A stretch of DNA of 64,000 nucleotides from Shewanella electrodiphila (GTDB lineage Bacteria; Pseudomonadota; Gammaproteobacteria; Enterobacterales; Shewanellaceae), in contig NZ_JAKIKU010000004.1 in assembly GCF_023283985.1 (NCBI RefSeq), positions 434,001 through 498,000 of the forward strand, written 5' to 3'. The position numbers and the translations under genes are program-made. Below, piece by piece: positions 30,700-39,460 of this stretch. The notes below the pieces were generated by a model. It saw nothing but the letters and a program-made list of their open reading frames with translations. It was not told the origin of the DNA and searched no databases. The stretch's first letter is position 1. Every line of letters starts with the position of its first letter.

Positions 30700-30727
30700 C
30701 CACTTCAAATCCACTTCAAATCCACTT
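30700..30727 (+). repeat. short tandem repeat CCACTTCAAAT, 2.5 copies
   Basis: Two exact 11-bp units followed by CCACTT. It lies upstream of the dusA promoter. Possible protein-binding (recombinase arm-type) sites; unproven. Confidence 0.6.
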
Positions 30728-30958
30728 ATTAATCAGTCATTGCGAAGGCTATGCCATTGATAAAGTAATCGACAAGATATAAAGCACTGTTGCCCCTTTA
30801 TAATCAACATGTGACAATCGATAAGATTAGGAAGAACAGCACTAACGCTGACCTGATTTCGATAATCTATTAACCTATAACACGATGTGCCTTTTAAGGG
30901 GCGCTAGTTGTCATATGTGAACAAATGGTTTTTATTAAAAAGATAGGTAGTCTTGCAA

Positions 30959-31873
30959 CTAAAACGAACCAATAGATGCTTCTTTGACCTTATCGATTAG
31001 CCAAACTATCGAAGGGTCAATGCTTCTCGATTTCGACCAGAATATCGAAGCTTCGACTTTTTGTTCGAGAAAATCATTTTCCAATATTTTTAAGTTAAAA
31101 ACATCAATATTCGCAACCGCCATTTTACGCGTAAAAATAGCTAAACTATCACTATCTTTGACCGAAGATAATAACCCCCAATAACTTGCGACTTGCCGTT
31201 TCACTTTTCGTTTCTTTAGCATGTCTAAACAGGTGATAGAAAAGCGCTCGAAAAAGCTATTGTTCTCAGAAAGGCTTGAGAGAGTGATATGTTGATTATT
31301 TAAAAACTCCTCCTCTAAAATAGTCCCTTTCGAAAACAATGGATGCTTCTTACCGCAAACCACTACCAATTCATCATCGTAAAATGTTTGAGACTTAATA
31401 AAAGACTGAGTTTTAACGCTCCCTTCAATAGCAATATCAATACTGCCTTGTCTTAACATGTCTTTAGTCACTTTAGTGCTGTGATTCTCGACCAGAAGTG
31501 TTACATCTGGCGCTTCTTTCTCAACTATCCTAAAAATAGTGGGAATTAAAGTGTGCTCAAAAAGACTTATTGTAGAAATTCTAAATACACGCTTGCTCGA
31601 GTTAGGGTCAAATTTAATCCTTTTAGCAGATAGTGCGTCTAACCTTGAAATCGCATCTGCAATATCAGGATATATCTCTAACGCAAATGCTGTAGGCCTA
31701 ACACCTAGTTTTTCCCTAATGAAGAGTGGGTCGTTATAGATATTTCTTAGCTTCGACACACTTTGACTGACTGACGGCTGAGTAATACCTAATCTTTTAG
31801 CTACCTTCGTATACTTTCCTTCCTCTACTACTGCTGCAAAAACAGCCAACAAATGATATTCACTTGACTTCAT
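30959..31873 (-). CDS. LysR-family transcriptional regulator
   Basis: A 304-residue LysR protein. The N-terminal winged helix-turn-helix (~4-63) reads KYTKVAKRLGITQPSVSQSVSKLR, followed by the linker helix and a substrate-binding domain (~90-295). The regulatory domain is Ser/Lys-rich and not close to a well-known regulator that I recognise. It is divergent from the zinc-protease lipoprotein at 31991. A perfect palindrome lies between them, so that gene is the likely target; the effector is unknown. Confidence 0.93.
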   Translation of the reverse strand: MKSSEYHLLAVFAAVVEEGKYTKVAKRLGITQPSVSQSVSKLRNIYNDPLFIREKLGVRPTAFALEIYPDIADAISRLDALSAKRIKFDPNSSKRVFRISTISLFEHTLIPTIFRIVEKEAPDVTLLVENHSTKVTKDMLRQGSIDIAIEGSVKTQSFIKSQTFYDDELVVVCGKKHPLFSKGTILEEEFLNNQHITLSSLSENNSFFERFSITCLDMLKKRKVKRQVASYWGLLSSVKDSDSLAIFTRKMAVANIDVFNLKILENDFLEQKVEASIFWSKSRSIDPSIVWLIDKVKEASIGSF

Positions 31874-31890
31874 GCCTATATCTTACCGTT

Positions 31891-31914
31891 TAGATATAAA
31901 AAAAATTATATCTA
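31891..31914. promoter_or_regulatory. 24-bp palindrome between LysR gene and protease gene
   Basis: TAGATATAA, six A, TTATATCTA: a perfect 9-6-9 inverted repeat just upstream of the LysR start. Its size, symmetry and place fit a LysR-type operator shared by the two divergent genes. Its AT content (22 of 24) means chance is not excluded. Confidence 0.6.
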
Positions 31915-31990
31915 ATAGTATCAGTTTTTTATCTAGAAAAATTAGACTTATCCAACACGAATAGAGCAATACACGAAGGACGTACGAATA

Positions 31991-33148
31991 ATGAAAAGAA
32001 TGAACTGCTTAGCAGCTGCGATTACTGTAGCTTTGGTCGGTTGTGGCGGGAGCGATGACTCTTCATCACACACCATTGATGACGCATTTATTCAAGAAAG
32101 TGTAACCGCAACTCAAGGAATGACTCGCGCACTTTTGTCTAAGTATTTTAGCAACATGTTTGAGTATGGCACGGACGGAACAATTTACCCGATTAGCACG
32201 GATGGTTCGTATTGCGGTGGTGGCGCTTGCCTCGATGGTCAGAACATGAGCAATGAAGAATACGATGCGGCATGGGCAGCGCTTTCTGCACTAAACATTC
32301 AAGAAGGTAAAACCCTAAGATACCGTACTGAATCTGAGGTGAATGGCGTTTCATTAAGGGAGCCCGTTAGTGATGACGGTTATAGCCGCTTGGTCACTGT
32401 TTTTATCAATGATAATGAGCATTTGACACCTGCGCGTCGCGCCCTAATTTTGGACGCGGTTGAGACAATCGAGACGCAAGTTGGCGTAAAAATATTCAAC
32501 GATGAAATCTTGGACGTAAACTTGGCACAGTTTGATGCTGATTTTTATCTAAATGAAGAGCGCAAACTTAAAGACTCGATTGAATCAGGTGGCGAGCGAT
32601 ACGAGACTGCAAAACAGTATCGCAACCTGTGGAAAGGTCACACGTACAACAGTGACGCAAGCCGTAACTACGATGCAGACACCGCGACTCACACAGATCT
32701 AGATCACCCTCAGTATGGAAACGTCATTGAAACCGACAGCTATGAAGATATTTCAGAGCACTATGGTGTTCGTGGTGCGATCACAATCTCCTACGGCACT
32801 ACTCACGCATTGCTTGATTCATCACAGTGCAGTAATTACAAAGCAAACCACAGTACATTCCCGTTTTATGGTGGTGACACTGGCTTCAAGGTTGATGACA
32901 AAGCCTACTTCACGAACAGCAACTGGCACATGGTTAACCTAGGTAGCCATAACAGTATTTGTAAGAACATGGATACCATCACTAAAGACATTATCATTCA
33001 TGAGTTAGGTCATGCGTTAGGTCTTGGAGCTCACTTTAATGGTTTCGGTATGGACGGCATTTGGGATGAGCGAGCAATCGCAGTTTTGAAAGCCATCTAC
33101 CACAACCCAATTGCAACACCGATCAGCGAGCTAACCGTAGTTGAGTAA
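31991..33148 (+). CDS. secreted lipoprotein with HExxH zinc-protease motif
   Basis: A 385-residue lipoprotein (lipobox LVGC, then GGSDDSSS). Near the C-terminus lies HELGHALGLGAH (H337, E338, H341, then G344 and H348). This resembles the metzincin motif HExxHxxGxxH but with one extra residue before the third His. The region before it (~60-330) is not recognised; it contains CGGGAC and two further Cys that may form disulfides. A cell-surface or periplasmic metalloprotease is likely; the substrate is unknown. It is divergent from the LysR gene and monocistronic, with a strong terminator. Confidence 0.82.
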   Translation: MKRMNCLAAAITVALVGCGGSDDSSSHTIDDAFIQESVTATQGMTRALLSKYFSNMFEYGTDGTIYPISTDGSYCGGGACLDGQNMSNEEYDAAWAALSALNIQEGKTLRYRTESEVNGVSLREPVSDDGYSRLVTVFINDNEHLTPARRALILDAVETIETQVGVKIFNDEILDVNLAQFDADFYLNEERKLKDSIESGGERYETAKQYRNLWKGHTYNSDASRNYDADTATHTDLDHPQYGNVIETDSYEDISEHYGVRGAITISYGTTHALLDSSQCSNYKANHSTFPFYGGDTGFKVDDKAYFTNSNWHMVNLGSHNSICKNMDTITKDIIIHELGHALGLGAHFNGFGMDGIWDERAIAVLKAIYHNPIATPISELTVVE

Positions 33149-33166
33149 TAACCTCACATAAGTCAA

Positions 33167-33198
33167 AACAAAACGATGCCACTTGGCATCGTTTTGTT
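33167..33198 (+). terminator. terminator of the zinc-protease lipoprotein gene
   Basis: AACAAAACGATGCC-ACTT-GGCATCGTTTTGTT, a perfect 14-bp stem, ~20 bp after the stop. Confidence 0.9.
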
Positions 33199-33626
33199 AG
33201 GCAATACTCTTTTGGTCAATTTGCACCCTTGTTTAACATAAAGGAGTAAAGCCAACACTCTATCAGTAGCATAGTAAATTTTATCTCTAAACCAAAGTAA
33301 GCAACCAACTCACAACATTTACACAAGGCTTAAACTCGATTGTTCGCTCTGCAAGTTAATTAAACGAACTCAAAATTTAAACTTAATACTCTAATAATAA
33401 ATAATCCTTAAAAATCAGATAAATAATATTTACCCTTTTAAAGAAAAAGTTTATTTTTGAGCGCTACAATTAATTTACATTGTCAAACGCAAAATTTACA
33501 AACAGTTGCGATCTTGGTCATAAAACCACAAACATGTATCAAATGGTTATGAGAATGATTTGCATTTGTAATAACGCGGTATCAGAATGCCACCGGAAAT
33601 AAGTTAATAATAAATAGGACTTTCTG
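33199..33626 (+). other. AT-rich control region before the TonB-receptor locus
   Basis: 428 bp without a gene. The last ~90 bp hold a Fur-box-like site and a plausible sigma70 promoter (TTGGTC, 17 bp, TATCAA) overlapping it. The first ~300 bp are very AT-rich with no feature I can name. Confidence 0.5.
33550..33564 (+). promoter_or_regulatory. Fur-box-like site upstream of the lipoprotein/TonB-receptor genes
   Basis: TGAGAATGATTTGCA matches 11 of 14 defined positions of the Fur 7-1-7 consensus TGATAAT-N-ATTATCA. It lies 62 bp before the ATG of the large lipoprotein, near the expected start of transcription. It is the main evidence linking this locus to iron. Confidence 0.6.
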
Positions 33627-36443
33627 ATGGCGAAGCATACATTCCCGATCGCACCTTTAGCTCTTGCTGTAGTTTCAGTATTACTTACAGCATGTGGTGG
33701 AGGCTCTTCTGACTCAAACTCTGCACCCGTTTTTGATACAAGCTCACTGGCCGTTACACTAGAAGAAGACACTAGTTTTGATGGTAATTTAGCCGCTACA
33801 GATACAGATGGCGATCAAGTCAGCTTTTCCATTACCCAAACACCTGAAAACGGCTCACTTTCATTAAGTGCTGATGGTAGTTATAGCTACACACCAGAGG
33901 TTGATTTTTTTGGTACAGACACTGCGACAGTAGAAGCCAGTGATGGTACGGCTGCTACCTCTGCCAATCTGGTATTCACTGTTACCAATGTCAATGACGC
34001 CCCCGTAATCGTGAGTAGCAGTGTCGCTGTGAATGCAAACGGTGTGACCGAAGGTCAAATTGTAGCAACGGATGCAGACGAAGATGCCTTGAGCTACTCG
34101 ATTGAAGTCGCCCCTGAATCAGGCTCATTAGCACTTGATGCAACAACGGGCTCATTCACTTACACCGCAGATCCATTATCGTTTGCCAAATCCTTCACGG
34201 TTGGTGTGAACGATGGAAATTCGGACATGGTCACAGCCGTTATTGAACTTAAACCTAGCTACGAAACCAACCAACAAAAGCAAGACTATTACTACGCATC
34301 AGAATTATCACACCTTAAGCAGTCTCAAGCATTAATCAAAAACCTTGAGCAAGACAACTTAGCAGATCCTGCGTACCACGCGTTGGCCCAAGGTTATGCC
34401 AATGCAGGCTTAACTGACGAAAGTAGCCGTATTGTCAATGAAGACATTATCAATCAGGACAACAAAGCCAGAGCATTAAGAGATATTGCGGCAGACTACA
34501 ATGATAATGGTTTATTTGATGAAGGTGATGTACTGCGTGATGAGGCATTAAAAGTCTACAATATTTACGTGGCGGATAAAGGCTTTAGCAGCTTCAATAC
34601 CACCGATGGTCGGTTTTATTTGTCTTTATTAGGTGATTACCAAGACAGTGGTAATGAGCTTGGTGCTGAAAACGTATTAGCAATGCTTGGCTTGATAAAA
34701 GAAGCATTACAATCTGATGAATATACGACGAGTTATGGCTACTTGCTTACCAGTAACCGTAATTATGTCGAGGAATTGCAAACCCAATATTTAACGGATA
34801 AAACGGAAGATAATCGACTTAAGTTTGTTGCTGCCGTTGATAATTTTGTCGAGTATATTGAAGATATCGGCTATGAGTATTTACCGTCTTCTAAAGCCAA
34901 CGCGGGAAGTTCTGACTACTACAAACGCGCGTTTTATTACGGTTGGGCACTTGAATACTATGTTCGTGCTGGCGAAGAGGATAAAAGCAAAGAGCTTATT
35001 GCGCGAATAATTTCACTTCACGGTGAGGTCACTTACGATGAAGAGTATAATCGTCCAGCTAATGAATACGCTGAATACACTAAAGAAAACGGTGTCGCTT
35101 ATGCTTTACAACTCGCAGCAGGCGCACTAGAGCTGCTTTACCCTAATCTATCTCCAAACCCTGCATTAGCTATTGTCACTGGATCAGAGTTTTTAAATCG
35201 TTATGAATCAACGGTTCAAGCTGAGATTGATGACTACCATGGATTATCAATTATATTAGAAGGTGGCAGTGTTGAAACGGCAACCGACTATTTAATTGGT
35301 CTATCGCCAGATGCTTACCGAACACAGTTCAGAGATGTTGCAGAGCAAACAATTACGAGTCCAGGACTTGCAGCACATCTCATCAATTATGGTATGTATG
35401 ATGAAGCGAAACAAGCAATTGAAATTGCTAAGGGCATACTTACCAGTGCAGAAATGATTGAAGAAAGGCTGACGTCTCCAGCAAACATTGTTGGCGCCTC
35501 TGGTTGTGGTAAGTTGATCGAATTGCTTCAACGAATGGACGCTCAAGATGAGGCCGTAGCATTATTCCCAACTTGTCAGCAACTTTTAACGGATAACTAT
35601 CCACTTGACGCTGAAGACCTAACAACTGCTAACCTGTTAACTGCACGACAAGAGTTGATGAGCGTTGCAGGAGAGTTCGGAGAGTCAGAAGTCGCAGCAG
35701 CTATCACCATTGAAGCACTAACCTTAATTGATAAAGTCAGTGATTTTGAAGACCGTATTGAATGGCGTTATGAATTTTCCCAAAGTGCAGCACTTAACGG
35801 TTTATTAATCAGTCCAGCTGAGCAAGCAACAACAATTGTTGATGAGTATCTAACGGGTTATGAAACATACGTTGCCGATCAAGATGGTGATGAAGAAGCA
35901 GGGTTAGAGATAGGTATTGAGATCCTTGAGCAGCTTGCTAGTCCTGATGATTACAATACATCAACTGATGCATATTCTGTGGTGACACAAATGCGCTACC
36001 ACGCTGCAGCAGATGACTATGCGACTAGCTTAGCCAGTGTACAAGCTGATATTGCAAGGCTAATTAGTTTCATTGATACCAAAGTGCAAACACAAACTGC
36101 GACGATTCAAGCCAACATCTATGAGGATTGGGTTGCACTGCTAGCAGGCGCACGTAACTACGATTTTGCAAAAGCAATCATAGCTCGTGATTCAAATGCT
36201 GAAGCAGCCCAATTAGAATTGACTGCTGTATTAGCTGAAGAAATCGCCTTACAAGAAGATTTCCCAGCCACTGCTGCTGCTAACGTCGATACAGATCAAG
36301 ACGGTAAGCCTAATTTCTTCATCAGTGTAGCAACTGAAGAACAAATCACGGCCTCAGGCTTAACTGCTGACGATGATACTGACGGTGACGGTATTCTTGA
36401 TAGTGAAGATGTTAACCCACTATTGCCTGATAGCGCTCAGTAA
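33627..36443 (+). CDS. large surface-type lipoprotein with cadherin-like and Ca-binding repeats
   Basis: A 938-residue lipoprotein (lipobox LTAC, Cys23, then GGGSSDSNS). Residues ~35-200 form two tandem cadherin/VCBS-type beta repeats (SLSLSADGSYSYTPEVDFFG, NVNDAPV). Residues ~220-890 are mostly helical in a TPR-like pattern of paired helices. The C-terminus has Asp-rich calcium loops of thrombospondin type 3 kind (DTDQDGKPN, DDDTDGDGILDSEDVNP). AGGA lies 7 nt before the ATG. It is 11 bp ahead of the TonB-receptor gene, so the two are cotranscribed. A substrate-capturing surface partner of the receptor is an inference; no named family covers the helical part. Confidence 0.85.
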   Translation: MAKHTFPIAPLALAVVSVLLTACGGGSSDSNSAPVFDTSSLAVTLEEDTSFDGNLAATDTDGDQVSFSITQTPENGSLSLSADGSYSYTPEVDFFGTDTATVEASDGTAATSANLVFTVTNVNDAPVIVSSSVAVNANGVTEGQIVATDADEDALSYSIEVAPESGSLALDATTGSFTYTADPLSFAKSFTVGVNDGNSDMVTAVIELKPSYETNQQKQDYYYASELSHLKQSQALIKNLEQDNLADPAYHALAQGYANAGLTDESSRIVNEDIINQDNKARALRDIAADYNDNGLFDEGDVLRDEALKVYNIYVADKGFSSFNTTDGRFYLSLLGDYQDSGNELGAENVLAMLGLIKEALQSDEYTTSYGYLLTSNRNYVEELQTQYLTDKTEDNRLKFVAAVDNFVEYIEDIGYEYLPSSKANAGSSDYYKRAFYYGWALEYYVRAGEEDKSKELIARIISLHGEVTYDEEYNRPANEYAEYTKENGVAYALQLAAGALELLYPNLSPNPALAIVTGSEFLNRYESTVQAEIDDYHGLSIILEGGSVETATDYLIGLSPDAYRTQFRDVAEQTITSPGLAAHLINYGMYDEAKQAIEIAKGILTSAEMIEERLTSPANIVGASGCGKLIELLQRMDAQDEAVALFPTCQQLLTDNYPLDAEDLTTANLLTARQELMSVAGEFGESEVAAAITIEALTLIDKVSDFEDRIEWRYEFSQSAALNGLLISPAEQATTIVDEYLTGYETYVADQDGDEEAGLEIGIEILEQLASPDDYNTSTDAYSVVTQMRYHAAADDYATSLASVQADIARLISFIDTKVQTQTATIQANIYEDWVALLAGARNYDFAKAIIARDSNAEAAQLELTAVLAEEIALQEDFPATAAANVDTDQDGKPNFFISVATEEQITASGLTADDDTDGDGILDSEDVNPLLPDSAQ

Positions 36444-36454
36444 CGGTTAACACT

Positions 36455-39217
36455 ATGAAGTTAACTCTTAGCCCTGTATACGTCAGCATGATGCTGGCGT
36501 TGAACCTAACAGTAACCTTTTCCGCTTTTGCGGAAAAGGTTAGTCCCTTTAAACAACAGCAACAAACAATACTAACCAGTACAGAAAAGACTGCAGAATT
36601 ATGGCAGAGCTGTGCTCGCAACTTACGTTTTCCCGAAGCAGAGTTATTGAATGAAGAGCAAGCCAAATTAATGAAAGGCTGCCTTAACAATGATGGAACG
36701 CCAGTTGAAGTGATAGAAGTGACGGGTCGCTACTTTGGTCCTGAAGTACTTGAAGCTCAAGGTAGAATTTTCCTATCGCAGGATTTTATTGAAAATGCAC
36801 CTATTGGCAATGGTGATATAACCGAACTATTAAAAGGTCTTCCGGGCATTCAATCTAGTGAAGCAGACAATAGCTTGTCGAGCCTAACAGATATTCGTTC
36901 CCGTGAAGTGTCAATTTCTGGCGGTAAAGCTTACCAAAATGGCTTTTTCATCGATGGAATGAACGTCAATAGTCGTATCGATCCTGGCAGTTCTTCAGTC
37001 GCCACAAGTAGCCAAAACTCTGTCGCGGGTCATACGAACGAGTTCTTTTTAAACAAAGACTTAGTAGAAAGTATTACCGTTTATGACTCCAATATTCCGG
37101 TAGAATATGGCGAGTTTGTAGGTGGCGTGGTGGAATCTCAAAGTAAAGATGCCTGGGATTTACCTTCTGTCAAACTTGGGTATCGAGGTACCAGTTCTGA
37201 CTGGGTGGAATTCCATGATATCTATGGTGACAATGCTGAACCATCTGAATCAACCTTTGAGAAGCCGGTATATGACAAACATCAATACAAGCTTCAGCTA
37301 GCTAAGAAACTGGAAAATGGTCGAGGCATTGGCCTAAATGTCAATCACACTCAGTCAACACAAAGTATCGAATCCCTTGGCGTATTAGAAGATACCGATA
37401 GTACCAACTCAAACTTCATGTTGAAGTACGACTCAGAATTAGATTGGTTTGATCACCTCAGCGTGTCAGCGCTATATGCTCCATTTGAGGATCACGATAT
37501 TCTCAATGATACCTTGAATAGTGATTACACCACCAAAGGCGGTGGATACGCGCTAAATGCGGTCGGCCATCGTAATCTTGGTTGGGCTGACTGGAAAATT
37601 ACCGCTAACACTCGTTACAGTGAAAATAGTCGCACAGCCCCTCAAGATCATTTCTCTTGGGCTAACGTCCCCGGTAAAGATTGGGCAGAACCTTGGGCGA
37701 CCGTATCCAAAGAAGGCGCTTATGGCGATCTCGATACACAACAAATTACCTACTCGCTAAATAACAAACTTGATTTTGACGCCAATTTTTGGGAATTAGA
37801 TCATCAGTTTAGTATGGGGCTACAATTAGAAAGCCAGCAAATATTGCGTGACCGAAATCAGCAAGCTGTGACCTACTCTAATGCTAGAATTAATAGCCAA
37901 GTAGATTGTAATGGCAACAATTATGATTGTATTGAGCAATCCAATAATATCTCTATTGAAGATCTAGAAGCCATATTAGGTGAGCCGTTTAATCCAATTA
38001 ATCCTGAACACCTTGCGCTTTATGAACAATCAGTAGCTATCACAGGACAGTTTTTTCAGCGACGAGTTATTTACCAAGAAGAACATATAGATGTCACTGT
38101 GCGTAAAGCATCAATGTACATCCAAGATGTTGTCGAGTGGGATAACTTAAAGCTAAATTTAGGTTTGCGTTATGACACTGAAGATTTCTTCAGTAACCAT
38201 AATATCGCACCACGAATTTCCGGTGGCTACGATCTTTTTGGCGACAATCAAACCTTAATAACTTTCGGCGCTAGTCGCTATTACGATGCCAATTTAACAA
38301 CATATGCTATTCGTGAGCAGCAGTTACCTTATATCACTCAGTATCGTGACTCATTCAATAATGTCGTCGGTGATTGGATTGATGATAGCGATCAAGACTT
38401 AACGCGTTATCGATACGATGGCGTAAGAACCCCCTACTCGGATGAATTAACATTGGGCTGGAAACAAGAAATGCTCGGTGGATTCTTGTCGTTACGTGGG
38501 GTTTGGCGTCAAAACAAGGATGAAATTGGTCAGGGTGACTCCGTACGTGAAGGTGGCTATACCTACCTCTATCAAGTCAATAAAGGTGAAAGCGAGCAAA
38601 AACGTATTTCCCTTTCTTGGAACGGCCAATGGCGCGATCATAGTTTCTGGGCCAATACTTCTTGGTCTGAAACCTCTACCAGCCAAGAAAGCTATGACGA
38701 CAATATCGACGATACACCAGCTGAAGATATTGTTGCTTATGAAACCACAATCGTTGATGAAAATGGTAAAGAAGAAACAGTTTATACCGCAGTATCTCTA
38801 GCCGATCTTGATAGGCTTGCATCAAATTATGCGCGTCCTTGGATAGTCAATATGGGCTGGACTGCAAAGTGGACTGACGATTTACAAACCACTTTAACTG
38901 CGACATATACCCAAGGCTACACCTCTGTGTCTTCAACGTCTGAAGTGCATGAGTTTGAAGATATTGTTGAAACAACACCTTCTGGTGAGTTACTCCCCCT
39001 AGAAGCGACGATTTATCGAGAGTTTGAATACGATGATGCCATTTTATTTAATGCATCGTTACGTTACCGACTACCTGACTTCAATAAGCATGGCCTAGCG
39101 TTGAGCTTTGATGTCAGTAATTTACTAGACAGCCGAACATATTCCGTACTCCCCGGTGAGTCAGGGGTTGAGGTTGGTCGTAGCTTCTGGTTGGGCATTA
39201 ACTATACCTATGACTAA
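36455..39217 (+). CDS. TonB-dependent outer-membrane receptor
   Basis: A 920-residue receptor with a signal peptide (1-27). A non-standard mature N-terminus of ~55 residues contains two Cys (C53, C76). A TonB-box-like VEVIEVTG (84-91) follows, then a plug domain (DITELLKGLPGIQSS, SISGGKAYQNGFFIDGMNV) and a 22-strand-type barrel to the end. These import scarce ligands too big for porins; the ligand is not readable. It lies 11 bp after the large lipoprotein. The Fur-like site upstream and the M16 protease downstream suggest an iron-bearing peptide or protein ligand (inference). Confidence 0.92.
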   Translation: MKLTLSPVYVSMMLALNLTVTFSAFAEKVSPFKQQQQTILTSTEKTAELWQSCARNLRFPEAELLNEEQAKLMKGCLNNDGTPVEVIEVTGRYFGPEVLEAQGRIFLSQDFIENAPIGNGDITELLKGLPGIQSSEADNSLSSLTDIRSREVSISGGKAYQNGFFIDGMNVNSRIDPGSSSVATSSQNSVAGHTNEFFLNKDLVESITVYDSNIPVEYGEFVGGVVESQSKDAWDLPSVKLGYRGTSSDWVEFHDIYGDNAEPSESTFEKPVYDKHQYKLQLAKKLENGRGIGLNVNHTQSTQSIESLGVLEDTDSTNSNFMLKYDSELDWFDHLSVSALYAPFEDHDILNDTLNSDYTTKGGGYALNAVGHRNLGWADWKITANTRYSENSRTAPQDHFSWANVPGKDWAEPWATVSKEGAYGDLDTQQITYSLNNKLDFDANFWELDHQFSMGLQLESQQILRDRNQQAVTYSNARINSQVDCNGNNYDCIEQSNNISIEDLEAILGEPFNPINPEHLALYEQSVAITGQFFQRRVIYQEEHIDVTVRKASMYIQDVVEWDNLKLNLGLRYDTEDFFSNHNIAPRISGGYDLFGDNQTLITFGASRYYDANLTTYAIREQQLPYITQYRDSFNNVVGDWIDDSDQDLTRYRYDGVRTPYSDELTLGWKQEMLGGFLSLRGVWRQNKDEIGQGDSVREGGYTYLYQVNKGESEQKRISLSWNGQWRDHSFWANTSWSETSTSQESYDDNIDDTPAEDIVAYETTIVDENGKEETVYTAVSLADLDRLASNYARPWIVNMGWTAKWTDDLQTTLTATYTQGYTSVSSTSEVHEFEDIVETTPSGELLPLEATIYREFEYDDAILFNASLRYRLPDFNKHGLALSFDVSNLLDSRTYSVLPGESGVEVGRSFWLGINYTYD

Positions 39218-39460
39218 TAACTGATTATAAGTCGCAAAACATCCGAGTAGCGCATTAGCAAACTTTTTAGTTTACCAAAGCGCTGAACTCCTTTTATTAA
39301 AACGGCGTTATTAAGCTTAATTAGCCTAATTACTATTTTGTGTTCCAGATTTAATTGATAGCAATCACTGCAAATAAGATGCAAACCCTATCAACAATAT
39401 TTCTGGTTCTTTTTTAACTCGTTCGTAAACCGAACATAACTTTCTCCTAATGTGCACTCA

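Larger units (their letters stand above)
30491..30958. other. dusA upstream region: promoter, short direct repeats, no gene
   Basis: This 468-bp stretch has no convincing gene. It holds the dusA promoter (30644-30672), a direct pair TTGGGGGA at about 30593-30611, and two and a half copies of the 11-bp unit CCACTTCAAAT at 30700-30727. The half towards 30958 carries no feature I can name. Repeats of this kind beside dusA suggest recombinase arm sites or a scar (inference). Confidence 0.5.

Noticed and set aside
30539..30760. A 73-codon plus-strand frame upstream of dusA
   Set aside because: It runs antisense over the dusA promoter and leader, has no Shine-Dalgarno, and looks like no known protein.
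39218..39451. Second Fur box or clear promoter before the M16 gene
   Set aside because: I found TTGATA and TAAGAT only 14 bp apart and no Fur-like palindrome; too weak to annotate.
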